DNA from: Dyella_D sp052115385
GTDB lineage: Bacteria; Pseudomonadota; Gammaproteobacteria; Xanthomonadales; Rhodanobacteraceae
Length of the DNA stretch: 64,000 nt
Assembly: GCF_052115385.1 (NCBI RefSeq)
Contig: NZ_JBFRGP010000001.1
Location: forward strand, 62,001-126,000
Direction of reading: 5' to 3'
Every line of letters begins with the position of its first letter. The first letter of the stretch is position 1. The position numbers and the translations under genes are program-made. Below are positions 16,214 to 24,992 of the stretch, piece by piece. The notes beneath the pieces were generated by a model. It saw only the letters and a list, made by a program, of their open reading frames with translations, did no database searches and was not told the origin of the DNA.

Positions 16214-17608
16214 ATGCCCTTTGCCCCCGATCGCAAGCACGGCAACTCCGCCATCGAGGCGCTGCGCGTGCCGCCGCATTCCATCGAGGCCGAGCAGGCG
16301 GTGCTGGGCGGCCTGATGCTGTCCCCCGATTCGCTGGACAAGGTGGCCGACCGCCTGAGCGAGCAGGATTTCTACCGCAAGGATCACCGCCTGATCTGGC
16401 GCGCCATCACCGAGCTGGCCAACAAGGGCATGCCCTGCGACGCGGTGACCCTGGGCGACTGGTTCGAGGCCAACGGCCTGGCCGAGCTGGTCGGCGGCGC
16501 CACTTATCTGGTCGAACTGGCGAACTCCACGCCCAGCGCCGCCAATATCGCCGCCTATGCGGACATCGTGCGCGAGAAGTCGATCCTGCGGCAGCTGATC
16601 GATGCGGGCACCGAAACCACCGAGGACGGCTACCGCCCCGAAGGCCGCAGCGTGCAGGAGGTGCTGGAAAGCGCCGAGCAGCGCGTGTTCAAGATCGCCG
16701 AGTCCGGCGCGCGCGGCAAGAAGGACACCGTGTCGATGCGCGAGGCGGTGAAGGACGCCTTCCGCATCCTGTCCGAGCGCTACGAAAACCGCGGCCAGCT
16801 CACCGGCATCTCCACCGGCTTCACCGACCTGGACGAACTCACCTCCGGCCTGCAGCCGTCGGACCTGATCATCGTCGCGGCGCGTCCCTCGATGGGCAAG
16901 ACTGCGTTCTCGGTGAACATCGCCGAGGCCGCCGCGCTGGGCGCCAAGAAGGCGGTGGCGATCTTCTCCATGGAAATGTCGGCCTCGCAGCTGGCCTTCC
17001 GCATGATTTCCTCGGTCGGCCGCATCCATGCGCAGCATCTGCGCAACGGCGATCTGGCCGAAGAGGACTGGCCGCGCGTCACCAATGCGATCGCGCTGCT
17101 GTCCGAGGCCAAGATCTTTATCGACGACACCCCCGGCCTGTCGCCGGTGGAACTGCGCTCGCGCTCGCGCCGCCTGCATCGCGAGCACGGCGGCCTGGGC
17201 CTGATCGTGATCGACTACCTGCAGCTGATGCAGGTGCCCGGCAACAAGGAAAACCGCGCCACCGAGATCTCCGAGATCTCGCGCTCGCTGAAAGGCCTGG
17301 CGAAGGAACTCAACTGCCCGGTGATCGCCCTGTCACAGCTCAACCGCTCGCTGGAGCAGCGTGCCGACAAGCGTCCGATGATGTCCGACCTGCGCGAGTC
17401 CGGCGCTATCGAGCAGGACGCCGACGTGATCATGTTCATTTACCGCGACGACTACTACAACAAGGAGTCCGCGGATAAGGGCCTGGCCGAAATCATCATC
17501 GGCAAGCAGCGTAACGGTCCGACCGATACGGTGAAGCTGACCTTCCTCGGCCACTACACCAAGTTCATGAATTACGCGCCGGATTCGTTCGTCGGGGCGT
17601 TCGAGTAA
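16214..17608 (+). CDS. dnaB: Replicative DNA helicase DnaB
   Basis: This is a 464-residue DnaB. The N-terminal domain starts RVPPHSIEAEQAVLGGLML. The RecA-like motor has Walker A RPSMGKTAFSV and Walker B LIVIDYLQLM, and then SRSLKGLAKELNCPVIALSQLNRSLE and the DLRESGAIEQDADVI loop. It unwinds DNA at the replication fork as a hexamer. The start at 16214 follows GAGGAG by five bases. The upstream gap holds two DnaA boxes, suggesting control by DnaA. Placement after rplI is the common gammaproteobacterial order. Confidence 0.97.
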   Translation: MPFAPDRKHGNSAIEALRVPPHSIEAEQAVLGGLMLSPDSLDKVADRLSEQDFYRKDHRLIWRAITELANKGMPCDAVTLGDWFEANGLAELVGGATYLVELANSTPSAANIAAYADIVREKSILRQLIDAGTETTEDGYRPEGRSVQEVLESAEQRVFKIAESGARGKKDTVSMREAVKDAFRILSERYENRGQLTGISTGFTDLDELTSGLQPSDLIIVAARPSMGKTAFSVNIAEAAALGAKKAVAIFSMEMSASQLAFRMISSVGRIHAQHLRNGDLAEEDWPRVTNAIALLSEAKIFIDDTPGLSPVELRSRSRRLHREHGGLGLIVIDYLQLMQVPGNKENRATEISEISRSLKGLAKELNCPVIALSQLNRSLEQRADKRPMMSDLRESGAIEQDADVIMFIYRDDYYNKESADKGLAEIIIGKQRNGPTDTVKLTFLGHYTKFMNYAPDSFVGAFE

Positions 17609-17656
17609 ACACGGCAAGTTTCTCGCTGGGTGACGAAGCGGGTGTGGCCAGGCAAG

Positions 17657-18535
17657 TCAGTCCGCTGGCCAGAACTCCGCCGCGTGCTGCTGCACCCAGG
17701 CCAGGGTGAAATCGCGGAACAGCCGCACGCGGGTCGCGCGGCGCAGATCCGGATGGGTGACGAACCATAGCTGCGACTGCACTTCCGCCAACGGCGGACC
17801 GAGGCGGCGCAGATGTGGCGAAGCCTCGGCGTAGAAGCAGGGCAGCAGGGCGCGGCCCATGCCGGCTTCGCAGGCGGCGAGCGCGGCGGGCAGGGTGTCG
17901 ACCACCAGGGCGATCTGCGCGGGTTCGACGTGGGTGTGCAGCCATTGCGCGGCGTCGAGATGGGCGAGCGCACCGCCCAGGCCGATCCAGCGCCCGGCAT
18001 TCGCCTGTCCGCGCTTTCCTTTGGCCTGATAGACCGCGGTAGCGATCGGCGCCAGCTTGCGCACGGCAAGCCCCGCCGGCGAGCTGCGCGCCGGGCGCAG
18101 CGCCACATCGGCATCGCGTTTCTGCAGGGTAAGGAAGGCGTTGTTGATCACCAATTCGAAGCGCACCGACGGATGCTGCGCTTCGAACGCGCCGCACAGT
18201 GCCACCACGTGGCGCACCAGCGTGTCCGGCGCGGTGACGCGCAGCAGTCCCTGCACGCGCTGGTCGCGTCCCTGCAGTTCGCGCGACAGCAGCGCGGTCT
18301 CGGCCAGCACGCGCTCGGCGGCGGCCGCGGCCAGCTCGCCCGCTTCGGTCGCCTCGTAGCCGCGGCGGCTGCGCCGGAACAGCGTGACGCCGGTGCGCGC
18401 TTCCAGTGCGCCGAGCCGGCGGAACGCGTTGGAATGATCCACGCCCAGTTCGCGCGCCGCGCCGGCCAGGCTGCCGTGCGCGGCGATGGCGCGCACCAGC
18501 GCCAGATCGTCGAGTGACCAATCGCCTGACTTCAT
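17657..18535 (-). CDS. LysR-family transcriptional regulator
   Basis: The 292-residue protein has the LysR winged helix at residues 5-65 (LALVRAIAAHGSLAGAARELGVDHSNAFRRLGALE), then a periplasmic-binding-like effector domain ending FTLAWVQQHAAEFW. The start at 18535 (MKSGDWSLDDL) gives the usual LysR spacing. It is divergent from the glutathione S-transferase gene across 82 bases, so that gene and the following exporter are the probable targets. I see no convincing T-N11-A site. The effector is unknown. Confidence 0.9.
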   Translation of the reverse strand: MKSGDWSLDDLALVRAIAAHGSLAGAARELGVDHSNAFRRLGALEARTGVTLFRRSRRGYEATEAGELAAAAAERVLAETALLSRELQGRDQRVQGLLRVTAPDTLVRHVVALCGAFEAQHPSVRFELVINNAFLTLQKRDADVALRPARSSPAGLAVRKLAPIATAVYQAKGKRGQANAGRWIGLGGALAHLDAAQWLHTHVEPAQIALVVDTLPAALAACEAGMGRALLPCFYAEASPHLRRLGPPLAEVQSQLWFVTHPDLRRATRVRLFRDFTLAWVQQHAAEFWPAD

Positions 18536-18617
18536 GCGCAAGCTTTCCTTGTGCCGGCGACAAATGGTGCCGGCGGGCCCATGGCGGGATGCTGCCGCCT
18601 CCCCACAGGAGGCTCGC

Positions 18618-19232
18618 ATGAAACTCTACTTCACCCCCGGTACCTGCTCCCTGGCCCCGCATATCGTGTTGCGCGAACTCGGGCTCGAGGTCGAGCTGGA
18701 GCGCGTGCGCCTCGGCGCCCCGCCAGTGATCGCCTCGGCCCAGGCCGATTACCGCAGGCTCAACCCCAACGGCTACGTGCCGCTGCTGCAACTGGACGAC
18801 GGCAGCCTGCTCAGCGAAGGCGTGGCGATCCTGCAATACCTGGCCGACCTGCAGCCGGAACGCGGCTTGCTGCCCGCGGCCACCCCGCTGCAGCGCTATG
18901 AATCGATGCGCTGGCTGGTCTACATCAGCTCGGAGCTGCACAAGATGTTCAGTCCGTGGCTGTTCCATCCGGAGTACGGCGAGCAGGCCGCCGAAGTGGC
19001 CAGGGCGCGCATCGCCAAGCGGCTGGAGCTGGTCGAGCATCAGCTCGACGGGCGCGGCTTTCTGCTTGGCCCGGCCTTCACCGTGGCCGATGCCTATCTG
19101 TTCGCCATCGTGAGCTGGGCCAAGCCGTGCAAGCTGCCATTGGACGCGTTCCCGCAACTGCAGGCCTGGCTGGAACGGATCGGCGCCAGGCCAAGCGTGC
19201 TGGCCGCGCAGCAGGCCGAGAAGCTGCGATGA
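18618..19232 (+). CDS. Glutathione S-transferase, beta class
   Basis: A 204-residue GST beginning MKLYFTPGTCSLAPHIVLREL. Cys10 in this motif is the catalytic cysteine of bacterial beta-class enzymes. The glutathione site reads NPNGYVPLLQLDDGSLLSEGVAIL, with Ser/Glu typical of the thioredoxin-like domain. The start has AGGAGG six bases upstream. It overlaps the SMR gene by four bases (ATGA), so the two are translationally coupled. It likely detoxifies electrophiles in the cytosol and may be under the divergent LysR regulator. Confidence 0.9.
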   Translation: MKLYFTPGTCSLAPHIVLRELGLEVELERVRLGAPPVIASAQADYRRLNPNGYVPLLQLDDGSLLSEGVAILQYLADLQPERGLLPAATPLQRYESMRWLVYISSELHKMFSPWLFHPEYGEQAAEVARARIAKRLELVEHQLDGRGFLLGPAFTVADAYLFAIVSWAKPCKLPLDAFPQLQAWLERIGARPSVLAAQQAEKLR

Positions 19233-19561
19233 AGCCCTCGAGCGCGTGGCTGATGCTGCTCTGTGCCGGCGCGCTCGACGTGCTGTGGGCGCTGTCGATG
19301 AAGTTCGCCCAGGGCTATACGCGCCCGGGCTGGACGGCCTTGTCGCTGGTGGCGCTGGCGGCGTTCGTGTGGCTGCTGGGGCGGGCGCTGGCGGTCTTGC
19401 CGGTGGGCAGCGCCTATGCGGTGTGGACCGGCCTGGGCGCGGCGGGTACGGCGCTGCTCGGGGCGCTGTGCTTCGGCGAGGCGCTGACGCCAGGGCGGGT
19501 GGCGGGCATCGTGCTGATCGTGGGTGGGGTGATCGTGTTGCATGCGGCGTCGCATGCTTGA
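19229..19561 (+). CDS. sugE: Small multidrug resistance transporter, SugE/Gdx guanidinium exporter type
   Basis: This 110-residue protein has four membrane helices. ALDVLWALSMKFAQG contains the membrane glutamate position as Asp16 in the first helix, followed by Trp. LPVGSAYAVWTGLGAAGTALLG is the SMR signature and matches SugE closely. SugE/Gdx proteins export guanidinium in exchange for protons, as dimers in the inner membrane. Having Asp instead of the near-universal Glu14 in helix 1 is unusual. It is coupled to the GST by an ATGA overlap, an uncommon pairing. A dispersed repeat begins three bases after its stop. Confidence 0.88.
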   Translation: MKPSSAWLMLLCAGALDVLWALSMKFAQGYTRPGWTALSLVALAAFVWLLGRALAVLPVGSAYAVWTGLGAAGTALLGALCFGEALTPGRVAGIVLIVGGVIVLHAASHA

Positions 19562-19563
19562 GA

Positions 19564-19726
19564 AAAGCCCCTCTCCCGTCGGGAGAGGGGTTGGGGTGAG
19601 GGTGCGGGCGGAGTGGAGCGTTGCACTCGGGCCGTACCCTCATCCGGCTGCCGCCACCTTCCTCGCTCCTCAAAGCCGGGCACATCCCTGTGCCCTCCCC
19701 GCGCGCTCCCGGAGGGAGAAGGGCTT
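19564..19726. repeat. Dispersed intergenic repeat, family 2, copy B (full)
   Basis: It begins with CCCCTCTCCC-gtc-GGGAGAGGGG and ends GCTCCCGGAGGGAGAAGGG. The central part (CCTCATCCGGCTGCCGCC onward) is nearly identical to copy A at 7806. It fills the sugE-alr gap in the same orientation as copy A. Confidence 0.85.
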
Positions 19727-19858
19727 CCATCGGACACTGAGTGTGCCCGCGAATTTCCCCGCGCCAGCCCCGGCCGCCGCAGACCCGGCCTGCTAAGCTT
19801 TTCCGCGATCACGCCCGCCGCCATACAGCCGCTGCCACCCGCGCGGCACCAAGGAATC

Positions 19859-20947
19859 ATGAGCCGTACCACCGTCGCCACCATCCACCTCGGCGCTCTG
19901 CGTCACAACCTCGCCCGCATCAAGGCGATGGCTGCGCCGGCCAAGGTCATGGCGGTGGTCAAGGCCGACGCCTACGGGCATGGCCTGGAACGCGTGGCGC
20001 GCGCGCTGGATGGCGCCGCGGATGCCTTCGCGGTGGCGGCGCAGGGTGACGGGCTGCGGCTGCGCGCGGCGGGGCACCGGCAGCGCATCGTGGTGTTGTC
20101 CGGTCCGGACCGCGCCAGCGATATCGCGGAGATGCAGCGCCTGCAGCTGGATGCCGCGATCCATCACGAGTCGCAACTGGCCTGGCTCGACGAAGCCTCG
20201 CCCGCGCGCGGCCCGCTGCGCGTGTGGCTGAAGGTCGATACCGGCATGCATCGCCTGGGCTTTGCGCCGGAACGCGCGGCCGAGATTCATGCGCGCCTGT
20301 CGGCGATGCCTGCGATCGATCCCGAAGTAGGCCTGCTCACGCATTTCTCCGAGTCCGAGGCATTCGAAGGCGACCAGACACGCGCACAGATCCGCCGCTT
20401 CAACGAAGCCGTGCAAGGCTTGGACGGGCCACGCGCATTGTCCAATTCCGCCGGCGTGCTCGGCTGGCCGGAAGCGCATGGCGACTGGGTGCGCACCGGC
20501 GGCCTGCTGTATGGCTTGTCGGTGGTGCCGGGCAAGAGCGGGGCGGATCTCGGCTTCCGTCCGGCGATGACGCTGACCACGCGGCTGATCGCGGTGAATT
20601 GGATCCGCCGCGGCGAACGCATCGGCTACAACGGCACCTGGACCTGCCCGGAAGACATGCCGGTCGGCGTGGCCGCGGTCGGCTACGGCGACGGCTATCC
20701 GCGCAGCGCCGCCAGCGGCACGCCGGTGCTGGTCGGCGACCGGCGCGTGCCGCTGGTCGGGCGGGTCTCGATGGACCTGATCACGCTGGACCTGCGCGAA
20801 GCGCCGCAGGCCAGGGTGGGCGACCGCGTCACCTTGTGGGGCGCCGAATTGCCGGTGGAACAGATCGCCGCCCAGGCCGGCACCATCTCCTACGACCTCA
20901 CCTGCGGCATGACCCGACGCGTGCTGTTCGTCGAGGACGATAGCTGA
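19859..20947 (+). CDS. alr: Alanine racemase
   Basis: A 362-residue fold type III PLP enzyme. Lys35 in MAVVKADAYGHG is the PLP lysine. KVDTGMHRLGF and NSAGVLGW are the conserved barrel motifs, and GYNGTW carries the C-terminal-domain catalytic tyrosine. It makes D-alanine for peptidoglycan. The start at 19859 (MSRTTVATIHLGAL) is the first ATG after AAGGAATC. It is 77 bases upstream of radA on the same strand. Confidence 0.95.
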   Translation: MSRTTVATIHLGALRHNLARIKAMAAPAKVMAVVKADAYGHGLERVARALDGAADAFAVAAQGDGLRLRAAGHRQRIVVLSGPDRASDIAEMQRLQLDAAIHHESQLAWLDEASPARGPLRVWLKVDTGMHRLGFAPERAAEIHARLSAMPAIDPEVGLLTHFSESEAFEGDQTRAQIRRFNEAVQGLDGPRALSNSAGVLGWPEAHGDWVRTGGLLYGLSVVPGKSGADLGFRPAMTLTTRLIAVNWIRRGERIGYNGTWTCPEDMPVGVAAVGYGDGYPRSAASGTPVLVGDRRVPLVGRVSMDLITLDLREAPQARVGDRVTLWGAELPVEQIAAQAGTISYDLTCGMTRRVLFVEDDS

Positions 20948-21023
20948 GCGAGGCGTCCGCCGTCTCGCGGTTTGCGATCAAGGCGGGCTAAGCTCGCCTT
21001 TCATTTTTCGGGGTTTGGATGCC

Positions 21024-22406
21024 ATGGCCAAGGCCAAGACCGCCTATGTCTGCGCCGATTGCGGGGCGGAACATTCCAAGTGGCAGGGACAGTGCATCGA
21101 ATGCGGTGCCTGGAACACGCTGAGCGAATTCGTGGTGCAGCCGGCGGCGGTGAAGTCGGCCGGCGCCGCGCGCAGCTCGGGCTATGCCGGCGCCGCCGCC
21201 GGCGCGCCGAAAGTGACGCCACTGACCTCGGTCGCGCTCACCGCCGAGATGCGCACGCACACCGGTATCGGCGAGCTGGACCGCGTGCTCGGCGGCGGCC
21301 TGGTGGACGGTTCGGTGGTGCTGATCGGCGGCGATCCGGGCATCGGCAAATCCACCCTGCTGCTGCAGATGCTGGGCAAGCTCGGCGAGCAGCTCGCCAG
21401 CGTCTATGTCACCGGCGAGGAATCGCTGGGCCAGGTGGCGGCGCGCGCGCAGCGCCTGGATCTGCCGCTGGGCCCGCTGCATGCGCTGGCCGAGACCTGC
21501 ATCGAGCGCATTCTCGAGCAGGCCGTGGCGACGCGTCCGCGCGTGCTGGTGATCGATTCGATCCAGACCATCTGGACCGAACTGCTCACCGCGGCGCCCG
21601 GCTCGGTCAGCCAGGTGCGCGAATCCGCCGCCAAGCTCACCCGCTTCGCCAAGGAGACCGGCACCTCGGTGTTCCTGGTCGGCCACGTGACCAAGGAGGG
21701 CGGCATCGCCGGCCCGCGCGTGCTCGAACACATGGTCGATGCGGTGCTGTACTTCGAAGGCGAATCCGGCAGCCGCTTCCGCGTGCTGCGCGCGTTCAAG
21801 AACCGCTTCGGCGCGGTGAACGAACTGGGCGTGTTCGCGATGTCCGAGAAGGGCCTGCGCGAAGTGCCCAATCCTTCCGCGATCTTCCTGTCCGCACACA
21901 GCGGGCCCACCTCGGGCAGCGCGGTGATGGTCACGCGCGAAGGCACGCGGCCGCTGCTGGTGGAAGTGCAGGCGCTGGTGGACCAGTCCTCGCTGGGCAA
22001 TCCGCGCCGCGTCGCGCTGGGCCTGGAGCAGAACCGCCTTGCCATGCTGCTGGCGGTGCTGCATCGCCACGGCGGCGTGGCGGCATACGACCAGGATGTC
22101 TTCGTCAATGTGGTCGGCGGCATCCGCGTGCAGGAAACCGCGGCGGACCTGCCGGTGCTGCTGGCGGTGCTGTCGAGCCTGCGCGACCGGCCCTTGCCGG
22201 AGAAGACGATTACCTTCGGCGAGGTCGGCCTGTCGGGCGAGATCCGTCCCGTGCCCAATGGCGAGGAGCGCCTGAAAGAAGCCGCGCATCATGGCTTCCA
22301 GCGCGCGATCGTGCCGAAGGCGAATGCGCCGAAGAAGGGCAAGGTGGGCGAGATGGAAGTGGTCGGCGTGGAGCGTCTTGCGCAGGCGATCGACGCCTGC
22401 CGTTGA
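21024..22406 (+). CDS. radA: DNA repair protein RadA (Sms)
   Basis: The 460-residue protein has the full RadA layout. A C4 zinc finger sits at Cys10, Cys13, Cys24 and Cys27. The RecA-like domain has Walker A GGDPGIGKST near residue 105, and FKNRFGAVNELGVF holds the diagnostic KNRFG motif. A C-terminal Lon-like domain ends EVVGVERLAQAIDACR. RadA drives branch migration during recombination. ATG 21024 is preferred to a TTG three codons earlier because MAKAKTAYVCADCG is the usual start. Confidence 0.95.
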   Translation: MAKAKTAYVCADCGAEHSKWQGQCIECGAWNTLSEFVVQPAAVKSAGAARSSGYAGAAAGAPKVTPLTSVALTAEMRTHTGIGELDRVLGGGLVDGSVVLIGGDPGIGKSTLLLQMLGKLGEQLASVYVTGEESLGQVAARAQRLDLPLGPLHALAETCIERILEQAVATRPRVLVIDSIQTIWTELLTAAPGSVSQVRESAAKLTRFAKETGTSVFLVGHVTKEGGIAGPRVLEHMVDAVLYFEGESGSRFRVLRAFKNRFGAVNELGVFAMSEKGLREVPNPSAIFLSAHSGPTSGSAVMVTREGTRPLLVEVQALVDQSSLGNPRRVALGLEQNRLAMLLAVLHRHGGVAAYDQDVFVNVVGGIRVQETAADLPVLLAVLSSLRDRPLPEKTITFGEVGLSGEIRPVPNGEERLKEAAHHGFQRAIVPKANAPKKGKVGEMEVVGVERLAQAIDACR

Positions 22407-22462
22407 GCGCTGGATATCGGCGCATCGATCATGGCGTGCGTCGATATGACGTGAAAAAAGTT

Positions 22463-22502
22463 CGCACATCTTTCTTCATTTTCTTTTTTTTGAAGCTGTG
22501 CG
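22463..22502 (+). other. T-rich hairpin in the radA-hoxX gap
   Basis: CGCACA (22463-22468) pairs with TGTGCG (22497-22502), and CTTCA with TGAAG inside it. A T-rich loop separates them. The surrounding 60 bases are strikingly AT-rich for this genome. No T-run follows, so it is not a standard terminator. A regulatory leader for hoxX is possible. Confidence 0.4.
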
Positions 22503-22584
22503 TTGCATCAACTTAAGCCGCCATCGCGCGCTGTCAGCATCGCTCACTCAAGTGCGAGGAACGCACTTCCAAGGAGAGGGGGCT

Positions 22585-24273
22585 ATGCGGATCCTGTTCC
22601 TGTCCACCAAGCACAATGGACTGTCCCAGCGCGCGCAAGTCGAACTGGAAGAGCTGGGGCATCATCTCGATATCGCCGAAGTCGCCAGTGGCGCGCAGAT
22701 GGAAGCCGCGGCGCAGCGCTTCCGGCCCGACCTGATCCTGGCGCCGATGCTGAAGTCGGCGATTCCCGCCAGCGTGTGGCAGCGCTGCACCTGCCTGATC
22801 GTGCATCCCGGTATCCCCGGCGACCGCGGACCTTCGGCGCTGGACTGGGCGCTGCTCGAAGGCGCGCTGCAGTGGGGCGTCACCGTGCTGGAGGCGCGCG
22901 ACGAGATGGATGGCGGCCCGGTCTGGGCGCATCGCGAGTTCCCGCTGCGCGCCGCCAGCAAGAGCGCGATCTACCGCCGCGAAACCACCGACGCGGCGAT
23001 GGCCGCGATCCGCGAAGCGCTGGAGCGCTGCCAGCGCGGCCAGCGCCCGCCGTTCGGCGAACGCATCGAAACGCGGGGCCGCGAACGTCCGCCTTGCCGC
23101 CAGTCCGATCGCCAGCTCGGCTGGGATGCACCGGCGGAACAGCTGCTGCGCCATATCCGCTCCGCCGACAGCGCGCCGGGCCTGCAGGCGACGCTGGCCG
23201 GGGTGAAGGTCCGGTTGTTCGGCGCGCAGCTGGAAGCGAAGTTGCGCGGCAAGCCGGGGCAGCTCCTGGGCCGGCGCGACGACGCGCTCTGCGTGGCATG
23301 TGCCGATGGCGCGCTGTGGATCAGCCACGTGCGGCGCAGGCACGGCCTGTCGCTGGACGATCCGCGCTACGACGTGAAGCTGCCCGCGACCATGGCGCTA
23401 TCCGAGCGCCTCGACGGCGTGCCGGAACTGCGGCTGGCGCCGGAGGCGCGTCCCTCCGCGTCCACCTGGCAGCCGATCCGCTATCGGGAGCGCGGGCATA
23501 ACGGCTATCTGCATTTCGACATGCTCAACGGCGCGCTGGGCACCGAGCTGCTGGAGCGGCTGCTCGCCGCGTATCGCCATGCGCGTTCGCGGCCCACCCG
23601 CAGCGTGGTGCTGTGTGGCGGCGAGGATTTCTGGTCGAACGGCATCGATCTCAATGCGATCGAGGCGGCGCATGATCCGGCGGACGAATCCTGGCGCAAT
23701 ATCCTGGCGATGAATGCGCTGGTGCGCGAGATCGTGCTCACCCACGACAAGCGCACGGTGGCGCTGCTGCGCGGCAACGCCGGCGCGGGCGGCGTGATCC
23801 TCGCGCTCGCCGCGGACCTGGTCTATGCCCGCGAAGGCATCGTGCTCAATCCGCACTACAAGGGCATGGGCGGTTTGTACGGTTCGGAGTACTGGACCTA
23901 CCTGCTGCCGCGCCGCGTCGGCGAAACGGCCGCACGCCTGCTCACCGAATCGCTGCAGCCGCTGGGCACCGCGCGCGCCCGGCGTATCGGGCTGGTCGAC
24001 GGCGTGCTGCCGGCGAGCGAACTGCCCGGCGCGATGGAAGCCATCCTGGCGCCCGGCAACGAGGCGCGGCATTGGCGCGACGAACTCGCGCGCAAGGCGG
24101 CGCGCCGCGAGGACGACGAGCGACGCAAGCCGCTGGAGCGTTATGCGGAAGAGGAGCTGGCCGAGATGCGGCGCAATTTCTTCGGCGCCGATCCGGCCTA
24201 TCACCTGGCGCGCCGCGCCTTCGTGCGCAAGCAGGAGATGGCGACGGACGCCGCTGCGGCCGAACGCGCCTAG
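22585..24273 (+). CDS. hoxX: HoxX-like protein (formyltransferase plus enoyl-CoA-hydratase domains)
   Basis: The 562-residue two-domain protein opens with a methionyl-tRNA-formyltransferase-like domain: VHPGIPGDRGPSALDWAL with His74 and Asp80. It closes with a crotonase domain from about residue 300, with GGEDFWSNGIDLNAIE, GNAGAGGVILALAADL and the HoxX-typical MGGLYGSEYWTYLLPRRVG. HoxX makes CO from N10-formyl-tetrahydrofolate for the NiFe-hydrogenase Fe(CO)(CN)2 site in aerobes (established for Aquifex/Ralstonia-type HoxX). No hydrogenase or hyp gene is in this window. It starts after AAGGAGAGGG and is monocistronic; its stop is four bases from the converging GST gene. Confidence 0.85.
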   Translation: MRILFLSTKHNGLSQRAQVELEELGHHLDIAEVASGAQMEAAAQRFRPDLILAPMLKSAIPASVWQRCTCLIVHPGIPGDRGPSALDWALLEGALQWGVTVLEARDEMDGGPVWAHREFPLRAASKSAIYRRETTDAAMAAIREALERCQRGQRPPFGERIETRGRERPPCRQSDRQLGWDAPAEQLLRHIRSADSAPGLQATLAGVKVRLFGAQLEAKLRGKPGQLLGRRDDALCVACADGALWISHVRRRHGLSLDDPRYDVKLPATMALSERLDGVPELRLAPEARPSASTWQPIRYRERGHNGYLHFDMLNGALGTELLERLLAAYRHARSRPTRSVVLCGGEDFWSNGIDLNAIEAAHDPADESWRNILAMNALVREIVLTHDKRTVALLRGNAGAGGVILALAADLVYAREGIVLNPHYKGMGGLYGSEYWTYLLPRRVGETAARLLTESLQPLGTARARRIGLVDGVLPASELPGAMEAILAPGNEARHWRDELARKAARREDDERRKPLERYAEEELAEMRRNFFGADPAYHLARRAFVRKQEMATDAAAAERA

Positions 24274-24277
24274 CGGG

Positions 24278-24886
24278 TCAGGCCGGCGGCAGCGCGAGAA
24301 ACGCCGGCAGCAGTTCGGCCCGCGCCGAATGCGCGGCGAGGGCAGGGTAGTCCTGCGGCGCCACCAGTTCCGGCTGCATCAGCTGGGTGAAACGCCAGGC
24401 CACCGCGATGGTGATGTCGGCCTGGGTGAGCGTGCTGTTCACCAGCCAGCCGTCGCGGCCGCGGGCTTCGCGCTCCAATCCCGTGTAGGCCGCCTTGAGC
24501 TGGCCTTGCACGCGCGCCAGCCAGCCGGCGTCGCGGTGATCCTCGCTGCGCTTGCCTTCGTAGACGATCTGCACGCTCTTCTCGGCGGCGATCAGGGCGA
24601 GGCCCGTGAGGCGCAGCGCGCGCAGGCGTTCGGCGGGGTCGCCCGGCATCAGGCTGGGGCCGCTGCCCGCGCTTTCGGCCCAATCGATGATCAGCGAGGA
24701 ATCGACCAGCTGCCAGCCTTCGTCGCCGATCAGCGTCGGCGCCTTCACCAGCGGGTTGATCGACTGGAACTCGTCGAAGTTGCGGAACACCGACAGCGAC
24801 AGGTGCTCGAACGGCAGGCCTTTCAAATGCAAGGTGATCGCCGCGCGGCGGACGAAGGGAGAGTCGAGCATGCCGATCAGCTTCAT
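24278..24886 (-). CDS. Glutathione S-transferase family protein
   Basis: A 202-residue GST. The thioredoxin-like N-terminal domain reads MKLIGMLDSPFVRRAAITLHL, with a Ser9 active-site candidate. INPLVKAPTLIGDEGWQLVDSSLII is the glutathione-binding strand-loop. The C-terminal helical domain has LTQADITIAVAWRF. It resembles the E. coli YfcF/YncG-type proteins. AGGAGA precedes the start at 24886. It converges on hoxX with only four bases between stops. The substrate is unknown. Confidence 0.88.
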   Translation of the reverse strand: MKLIGMLDSPFVRRAAITLHLKGLPFEHLSLSVFRNFDEFQSINPLVKAPTLIGDEGWQLVDSSLIIDWAESAGSGPSLMPGDPAERLRALRLTGLALIAAEKSVQIVYEGKRSEDHRDAGWLARVQGQLKAAYTGLEREARGRDGWLVNSTLTQADITIAVAWRFTQLMQPELVAPQDYPALAAHSARAELLPAFLALPPA

Positions 24887-24919
24887 GGGCTTTCTCCTGA
24901 TGCAGGCAAAACATGGGGC

Positions 24920-24992
24920 GTAGGTTGGGGTGAGCCGGCGGCGAACCCCAACACCGCGAGGTGTATGGAGTTGGTCAGGTTGGAGTTCGCCT
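24920..24992. repeat. Bipartite GTAG REP element
   Basis: A well-kept half runs 24920-24952: GTAG followed by GTTGGGGT...ACCCCAAC as an imperfect hairpin. A decayed inverted half (TTGGAGTTCGCCTC) runs up to the ypjD stop at 24992. It lies between the minus-strand GST and ypjD genes. Confidence 0.75.

Noticed and set aside
22407..22584. Tetrahydrofolate riboswitch upstream of hoxX
   Set aside because: The sequence shows none of the conserved core that I could recognise, only a simple T-rich hairpin.
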